Made by a program: the position numbers and the translations under genes
The notes under the pieces: generated by a model
Databases searched by the model: none
The model's input: only the letters and a program-made list of their open reading frames with translations
Told to the model about the DNA's origin: nothing
Shown: piece after piece, positions 57,945 through 64,000 of the stretch
Position numbering within the stretch: position 1 is the stretch's first letter
Layout of the letters: every line of letters starts with the position of its first letter
Assembly: GCF_965363235.1 (NCBI RefSeq)
Contig: NC_134847.1
Coordinates: 63,024,439-63,088,438 of the forward strand
Direction: 5' to 3'
Source of the DNA: Mytilus galloprovincialis
Lineage: Eukaryota; Mollusca; Bivalvia; Mytilida; Mytilidae
DNA length: 64,000 bases

Positions 57945-59194
57945 GTAGGACTCTAAAGTGCGATGGTACTCTAAAGTGCGATGGTCACGCTAAAGTGCGA
58001 TGGTCTACGCTAAAGTAAGATGGTGTATCAAGGCGTGACGCTAAAGTGCGATGGTTGTTTTGTTTTGTACGATTGTATATCACGCTAAAGTGCAATGAAC
58101 CAATATAGTAAAGTTCGAGGGATTAGAGCTAATTTCCTAATGCTTGTAGAGTAAGACTTTAGTTAGCTTGCTTGCATATATGCAATATTCGCCAAGCTTT
58201 CTTCTTTTTCTTTGTAATGAGTACCAATAGATATAGGTAGATGTTGTATGAGTGCCAATGAGACAACTTTTCATCCAACTGCATTACAAATTTATAAAAG
58301 TAAACCATTATAAGTCAAGATACGGCCTTCAACACAAAGGCATCACTACATGTTATATTTTCATACACTGTACAAAATAATGTTTTAGCGGACATTTTAT
58401 GATTTACGCATGAATCTACTAAATTACGAACGAAAAGGTGAGAATTCAATTAACTTGAATCCATTCTTAAGCTAGCATGAAGAATTTGACCAAAGCGATG
58501 TCCTATTTAATAATACGCTGGGGCCTTACTATTTTGGGTACTCATTTGTGTTTTGAATAATGATAGAGATTCACATTTTCTTATGTTTAGGTTAAGAGTG
58601 TTCCATAGTTTTGTTGTTGCAGAGATGAAATATTCAAAATATAAACGGGTCCGTGTGTCGACTTCTGTAATATTATTTCGTGTCTTGTATTATGATCATG
58701 CCTACTTCATACTGAATCAGGCAATAAATCTATTAAATATTTTAATGGGGACCGCAAAGTAGAAAAAAAACTGCAACATAAACAATAATTTCAATTATCC
58801 GTTATAGCTTCTAATATAGAAACAAGATTAAGGATACTTTTGTATCTGTATATTAAAATGGTCGACTGCAGGACATAAGTCCTTCTTCCAGAACCCGGAG
58901 AAAAACATCTACTTCAGCCAACAAAGCACGGTTAGGTTTAAATTAAGTAAGTCATAGACATTTAAAGTTATTAATCAAATACAATTTTTGTATTTTAAAC
59001 ATTTATCTTTCGGCATGTTCATTTTTCGTTTGAATAAACGACTGTTCACGTCATAATTCATTGTACGTTTATTAAGCTATACTTTCGCGGACAATCGCAC
59101 TTTAGCGTATGTAGGCATCGCACTTTAGCGTAGACCATCGCACTTTAGCGTGACCATCGTACTTTAGCGTCCCCATCGCACTTTAGAGTCCTAC
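57945..59194. mobile_element. Inverted-repeat element with iterated CTAAAGTGCGATGG ends
   Basis: The outer ends are a perfect inverted repeat starting GTAGGACTCTAAAGTGCGAT (57945 onward; mirrored at 59194 inward). Behind each end the motif CTAAAGTGCGATGG is reiterated: six times on the left (57952-58098) and five times on the right in reverse (59092-59188). Spacing is about 18-35 bp, and the variants include AAGTAAGATGG and AAGTGCAATGA. The interior of about 1 kb is AT-rich. It holds a copy of a common mussel repeat (58220-58340, GTATGAGTGCCAATGAGACA) and no recognisable transposase. The flanks read TGCATAT and TGAATAT, a possible 7-bp duplication with one mismatch. It is probably a non-autonomous DNA transposon whose iterated motif binds its transposase (inference). 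Confidence 0.75.
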
Positions 59195-59465
59195 TGAATA
59201 TTTGTTCCCCTAAATAAGAAAATGTGCTATGATTGTAAAAAAAAACTCATGGATTTAAATTTTGTATTTTCACCAGACGCGCGTTTCGTCTACAAAAGAT
59301 TCCTCAGTTACGCCCGATTAAAAAAGGTTGAAAAGGCCATATAAAGTACGAAGTTGAAGAGCATTGCAGACAAAAAAATCCTATACGTTTTGACAACTGA
59401 CATTATTTTTCGTTGGATACCAATTTCCGTGGGTTTCGTGGGTACAGGGGAACAAATATTCAGTA
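59192..59465. mobile_element. 274-bp MITE-like unit enclosing dispersed repeat copy E
   Basis: The ends are a perfect 20-bp inverted repeat, TACTGAATATTTGTTCCCCT at 59192-59211, mirrored at 59446-59465. Inside, on the minus strand, lies copy E of the dispersed repeat (GTAACTGAGGAATCTTTTG, then GACGAAACGCGCGTCTGG). The left end overlaps the last bases of the iterated-end element by 3 bp. Confidence 0.6.
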
Positions 59466-59469
59466 ACAT

Positions 59470-59990
59470 GTTAGTTTTCTTTAATTCCTGAAAATTCGAA
59501 CATGCGAAAAATAAATGAATCCACATTATGTCGATAAATATCAACTTAATGTTTGTTGTTTTTTCTATATACTTGATTTCTTAAAGGGTTTTTTTATAGA
59601 TGAAACAAGACAAGTACATTTAGGTCAAATTGTGTTCTCTAGGGTTTTTATTTTTACATTGGCTTATCTGTATGTATTCAAAGACTGTTATTAATTCCAT
59701 TTGATTTTTTTGTCTTTTTAGTGTGTTTTTTTTATACTGGAAATTTTTTTATTCGTGATGTGTGCATGACTTTTAAATCATTTAAGTTTTGGTGGTTTAC
59801 ATTTTATCGTTTCTTTTCTTGTATTTCGATTATTTTTATGGGGTTGATTAATTTGTACAAGGTCGGATTTGATGGGATTCCAAAAAACAATTATAGCGAA
59901 TCGTTGCATGGCTGATAATACCAAGATTGTTTTCGATTTGAACAAATGAAATAAAAAAAAATCGAAACAACGCACATATGTTTATAAAAA
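59470..59990. other. No supported gene
   Basis: T-rich. Open frames at 59721-59915 (plus) and 59778-59975 (minus) overlap on opposite strands and have no recognisable content. Confidence 0.45.
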
Positions 59991-59999
59991 AACCAAGAG

Positions 60000-60130
60000 T
60001 GGTATGATTGCCAAAAAATTAACCAAGATAGGTAACCGTTATGCCTTGAACAATAGGCAAACTCCATACCATAAAGTCAACTATAAAAGACCCTGAAATG
60101 ACAAATATAAACGAATTCAAACGAGAAAAC
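60000..60130 (+). repeat. Common mussel repeat fragment
   Basis: GAGTGGTATGATTGCCAAAA, then AGTCAACTATAAAAGACCCTG, then AAATGACAAATATAAACG, then CAAACGAGAAAACTTACGGC. Parallel to 34690-34780 and 8640-8690. Confidence 0.7.
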
Positions 60131-60319
60131 TTACGGCCCAATAATGCATTTCAAACAAAAAAGAGTTATCATCAATAAGTAATGACGTGTTTCATAGTAT
60201 AGGCAAGTTTTGATCGCTGGCACTGGAAACCTGTACATAATATAAATTAAGTAGATAGGGTTTGATTGTCAATAGGACAACTATCCAGAGGAGTCAAAAT
60301 AACGTGGATTTAAGCAATT

Positions 60320-60760
60320 TTAAATAACATGATACATCGAAATAAACTCTACAATTGAAGGAGATAGCAGGTTATCATATTTCAAAAAAATCACTGACAT
60401 AATTGTCAACAACACAAGTTGTATCGGAACATGATTTATCGCAAATTAGGGATCATAATATAAATAATTTCTAATACAGGGTTATTCTGAGAAGGCCAAA
60501 TTTACCTGATAACAAGCAGACATCTGTTCCCCTATAAACTCGCCAAAACACTGTTATAATGTTACGCAATGATAATTCCTAGAAACGGAAATGACAATGT
60601 GACACGATTGTTGGGATAATGTCACATGAGAAGACCGAAAGGTCCTAACTTCACAGATTATGGTTAGTTTCCAAGAATCCAAGTCTATCTACAATATAAA
60701 TACATCAGAAGATTTAAACCAGTGTTATCGATTAGATTTTGTTTATCATAAACAAAAAGA
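60320..60760 (+). repeat. Interspersed repeat R3, copy 2
   Basis: ACTCTACAATTGAAGGAGAT with AGCAGGTTATCATATTTC, then ATAATTCCTAGAAACGGAAA, then ACGATTGTTGGGATAATGTC and GACCGAAAGGTCCTAACTTC. Matches 55560-56050 in order and orientation. Confidence 0.6.
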
Positions 60761-60999
60761 TGTCTCCTATAGATAACAGTTTAGGGTGCCTGTTTTATCG
60801 CTGTTTGTGGCCTTTCAGTCCTGGAGGGTATCATTATCTCAATATTCAGAGTTTTTCTCGGAGATCGGTATTTTTGTGGTTTTAATTTTTGTTAATATAC
60901 TTTTCTTATGTTGATAATAAGTGCGCGTCTGTATTTAGTTTATAGCATAAGTTTTATTAGATTTCGTACATGTTGCTCATGTTATTTTAAACCCGATTT

Positions 61000-61380
61000 A
61001 AACACGGTAAATAGTCTTATTCGTTACGTCACATTCGTGAAAAAGGGAACCGGATTGTAGTTACGACATCGATACATATCTGATATCATTTGTGAAACGA
61101 ATATTCCATAACGGTCAACCAACTCATGATGGCGTCTGTAAAATTTACGAAGGGATGATTTCAACTTCACCATTTGGAACTCTTTACAATTTATTCCTCC
61201 CTAAGACAAGATACTTGTTTCTAAGTCGATAATATTTTTTTATGAAACAGAGCAATACCAATTCTTTCTTTTTGTCTTTTAGTTTTGAATGGGGAAGACT
61301 TGTTTAAAGTAGAAAGTCAAATGTTTTAATACTATTGCAAGATGAAAGAGTCTTAGATTGTATGTACCCTAAAAGATCTA
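61000..61380 (-). mobile_element. Reverse-transcriptase fragments (C-terminus and first RT motif)
   Basis: On the minus strand, 61190-61080 encodes LKSSLRKFYRRHHELVDRYG and SQMISD, the end of the RT protein. The segment at 61340-61230 matches the first RT motif region (DFSTFYTSIPH-like), which elsewhere lies far upstream, so the middle is missing here. The tail continues to 61000 with the 3' blocks shared with 5440 and 7030. Confidence 0.65.
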
Positions 61381-61564
61381 TGGATTGTTTAAGTATCCAC
61401 AGCTGATTCACGCCACTTCTAGAATAGGCAGTTTCACAATAGCTTTATGGATTGATTTAAAATACATATATAAGTAAGCAGTGAATGTGGCTGTTAAATT
61501 TGATATATGTTTGTGTGCTTCTTTATTAAATATTTGTTTGTTTTGAGATTGTGACACAGTGATG

Positions 61565-61845
61565 ACTGCTGTATCCCTATTATGACAACGTTACCTAATA
61601 TCTGTTTTGCTCACGCATCGTTGTAAATATAATGGAATTTGATGTGACTGTCATACAAGTAAGAGGTTTAGCGCTATAAAACCAGGTTCAATCAACCATT
61701 TTCTACATTTAAAAATGCCTGTACCAAGTCAGGAATATGATACTTGTTGTCCATCCCTTTGCTGTGTTTTGTCATTTGATTAGGGACTTTCCATTTCGAA
61801 TTTTCCTCGGAGTTCAGTACTTTTGTGATTTTACTTTTTGAAAAC
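61565..61845 (-). repeat. Interspersed repeat R1, reverse copy
   Basis: GCGCTATAAAACCAGGTTCA, then CCATTTTCTACATTTAAAAATG, then CATTTGATTAGGGACTTTCC, then TTTTCCTCGGAGTTCAGTAC. It lies between two parts of an RT element on the same strand, so it looks inserted into that element. Confidence 0.75.
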
Positions 61846-62790
61846 CGATGAAATAGATGTTGATAATTGATAGAGGTTTCGTGGAGCACTTGGAAGATCC
61901 AGCAATATACCGTTGGTTGTAAGTACACTTATGTAGTTTATGTGTCCAATACAGTGATGGAAAATCCAGTTCCATATTTGTCATGGAAGTAGAACAAGTG
62001 TTTTGCAACATTTTGGTCTTTGCAGATTGACGTAGCATGGGTATTGATAGACCCATTCAGTTTCTTGATTCTAACTTGTATCTACGACCTCACAGCCTTC
62101 ATCCATTGGGAAAGAGCATCTACGTCTTCCTTCTCGAGTTAAGTTCATTGCCTGGCATAATCCTCAATTGAATTAATCAGTATTTTGAAGTTGTATTTTC
62201 AATTGATGGCTTTAGGCTCACGATATTTCAGAATTACGTGGCCAGCTGGATTATATGTGATTTGCGAACGAGCACAGGTCCAATCAGGAGGTTTAGACTT
62301 GAAGTCGTCAATATGAAGATCCTTCAAAGCGAGTTTAAAATTGAAAATTTTAGTTGCAATTGGTTAAGTATGGGTATAAGAAATGATTGGTACAGGCTGT
62401 TCTTTAAAATAAGGAGGTATTATTGATTGAGCTAATTTATGATGAAGGATATTGCCCAAAGTTGACGCCATCGATACATTTGTTGGCAAAGGAAAGTTTT
62501 AGAAAAAATCTTTTCTCTTTTTCATCTTTTCAATGCCAACTGGTTTGAAAAGTCTGCGACTTGCAATATTCGAAAATGATAGCTGTAAGTTTGTGTTGGT
62601 TTGAATAAGGGTCTGTAACAATAGTTTCCAAATATAAATTGAACAGAGAATGAAGTTTTGAAAGAGGTAATGAATAAAATTTTGTGCGAATGTGATGTAA
62701 TGGTTTTTGCTATGACTGTGTCTATGTCGGGGAGTAGAGTTGAAAATATTTTGTCATTGCAACCATATGGGGTCGTAGTTCCCAATTGTC
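61846..62790 (-). mobile_element. N-terminal part of the RT element
   Basis: On the minus strand: TITSHSHKILFITS (62700 region), SIEDYARQ and LSQWMKAVRS (62170-62080), IRKLNGSINTHATSICKDQN-like sequence (about 62060-62000), FHDKYGTGF, and WTHKLHKCTYNQRYIAGSSK with CSTKPLSI (61950-61870). The last block is the conserved stretch just before the RT domain in this mollusc family (THKLHK, RYIAGS, CSTKPLS). It is broken in several places and ends at the inserted repeat R1. Confidence 0.65.
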
Positions 62791-62799
62791 AAATCAAGT

Positions 62800-64000
62800 A
62801 GGCCTCTTTTTGTCTACAGAGAGGCATTGCAAAGTGAGGATTGTTAGTCCTGTGGTATATTTTTTCATTAATGCAAATTGTCATAGAGACGATAGAATAA
62901 TCAGGCTGATTAAAATCCTGGTAAAGAATGTGGCTTGCATTATGGTTGATGTATGTTTGTTATGCCTTAGTTACAGTCAAGTCACAGTTATAATTCTTCA
63001 TCAGAACCCATATAAATTATGATTTGACAACAAAAATAGCTAGGTTGTAACAATAAAGACACAGGAATAATTCATTATCGACAGAGATATACTGATGTAG
63101 GACCACAGAGAAAAGGCCCAGAAACACATTTGTTTAAGTTGTGCATTTTTTTTCAAACATTAACACATGCCTGTGCTTTCTCAAAAATATGTTGACAAGG
63201 TGATCTACTACTTTCATTACACATAGTATCAACATTATAGAAAACTTCCTCAGCTCTTACTCAAAATATAAATAATATAATATAATGGGGTCTTGAATGC
63301 TATTTGACAGCATCAGAAAAATTTAATTTTAAAACTTTTTTAACTGTACCAAATTACTACTCAACTTTAAATGTCATCCCTTTCTTGCATTAAACATTAA
63401 AAAAATAAATTTGGAAGGGGTATGAAAAAATATAGTATACACTATCCTTACTAGGGACTATACTTGTACACAACGAAAATCATAGGACAAGAATTATGTT
63501 CCCAGAACAATAGTTAGGCTGTGTAAAATGATAACATTTAATATTTGTGACAGATTTTATTGTATGATTTTTAACTTATTAAAGGACTATATGAGCTGAA
63601 TAAATAATGACAATTAAAATTTAAATCATATGTATAACATAAATATAAAGAAGAATATACAACTAAAAAAAATTATGCCAAATTCCAACATACAGTTGAA
63701 AATATTTGACATTATAAACATGCAATTTGTCAAATTTTTATTGAAGTAAAGAGGTACTTTCGAATAACTTTCGATAGACTGAAAAAAAGCATATTCAACA
63801 CATTTGTGACTTTCATAACTTTTGTGACAAGGTCTTTAAAAGTATAAGACAGAAATTAAATTTGCTTGTAATTAACACATCAACTGAACTTTCGATTTTT
63901 AGTAAAATGAGAATTGAAGAAATTTACTTTGATTGTATAGATAAGACAACTTTAAAAACATTTGTGAACAAAGTAAGACAACATTTTTTCTTTTGTCACT
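62800..64000. other. Right edge of the window, no supported gene
   Basis: The 78-codon frame at 62786-63022 (plus) overlaps repeat-derived sequence and has no recognisable domain. The last kilobase is AT-rich. It may contain the untranslated part or an intron of a gene beyond the window, but nothing in it shows this. Confidence 0.4.

Noticed and set aside
58553-58762. A 69-codon frame inside the iterated-end element as its transposase
   Set aside because: Too short, with no catalytic motif. The element looks non-autonomous.

Overview
The window looks like nuclear DNA of a marine bivalve, most likely a mussel (Mytilus or a close relative). It is strongly AT-rich, gene-poor and crowded with interspersed repeats that I associate with mussel genomes. 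It contains many decayed reverse-transcriptase fragments and intron-containing genes with GT-AG junctions. There is no sign of bacterial gene organisation. I recognise no tRNA, rRNA or CRISPR array.

Two things carry the coding content. The first is a dispersed tandem family of small secreted proteins, all on the minus strand. Three copies are intact (8923-9411, 29193-29681, 44750-45229; 162, 162 and 159 residues) and two are relics (about 39397-39745 and 53436-53810). Each intact copy is a single coding exon with a signal peptide and a splice acceptor just before its ATG. The C-terminal half is highly conserved and looks like a small beta-rich jelly roll of TNF/C1q type. No name can be given safely.

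The second is a nearly whole DNA transposon at 12720-19035. It has 39-bp terminal inverted repeats, TTAA at both flanks, and two spliced genes that converge on its centre. The minus-strand gene (nine exons, 18652 to 14508) encodes a THAP zinc finger, an acidic linker and a DDE-like catalytic region. THAP plus TTAA target sites point to the Kolobok superfamily. The plus-strand gene (three exons, 12991 to 14324) encodes a stand-alone Cys/His domain resembling the cytoplasmic ballast domain of the P2X7 receptor. Each gene carries only one or two small lesions. A two-gene element of this type is the most interesting object in the window.

The rest is repeat-derived. Reverse-transcriptase fragments of one Penelope-like or other non-LTR family lie at 0.85-1.63, 5.4-6.4, 6.9-7.1, 24.2-24.8, 43.6-43.9, 45.98-46.4 and 61.0-62.8 kb, all on the minus strand. 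Tails of a second, LINE-type ORF2 lie at 47.7-48.6 kb (plus) and 51.4-52.1 kb (minus). Several non-coding inverted-repeat elements are clear: 1631-3641 (arms of about 290 bp), 19865-20437, 20499-21458 (ACGGAC-rich) and 57945-59194 (ends built from an iterated CTAAAGTGCGATGG motif). A 119-bp tandem array lies at 26.55-27.1 kb. The remaining stretches are AT-rich DNA in which I see no supported gene.
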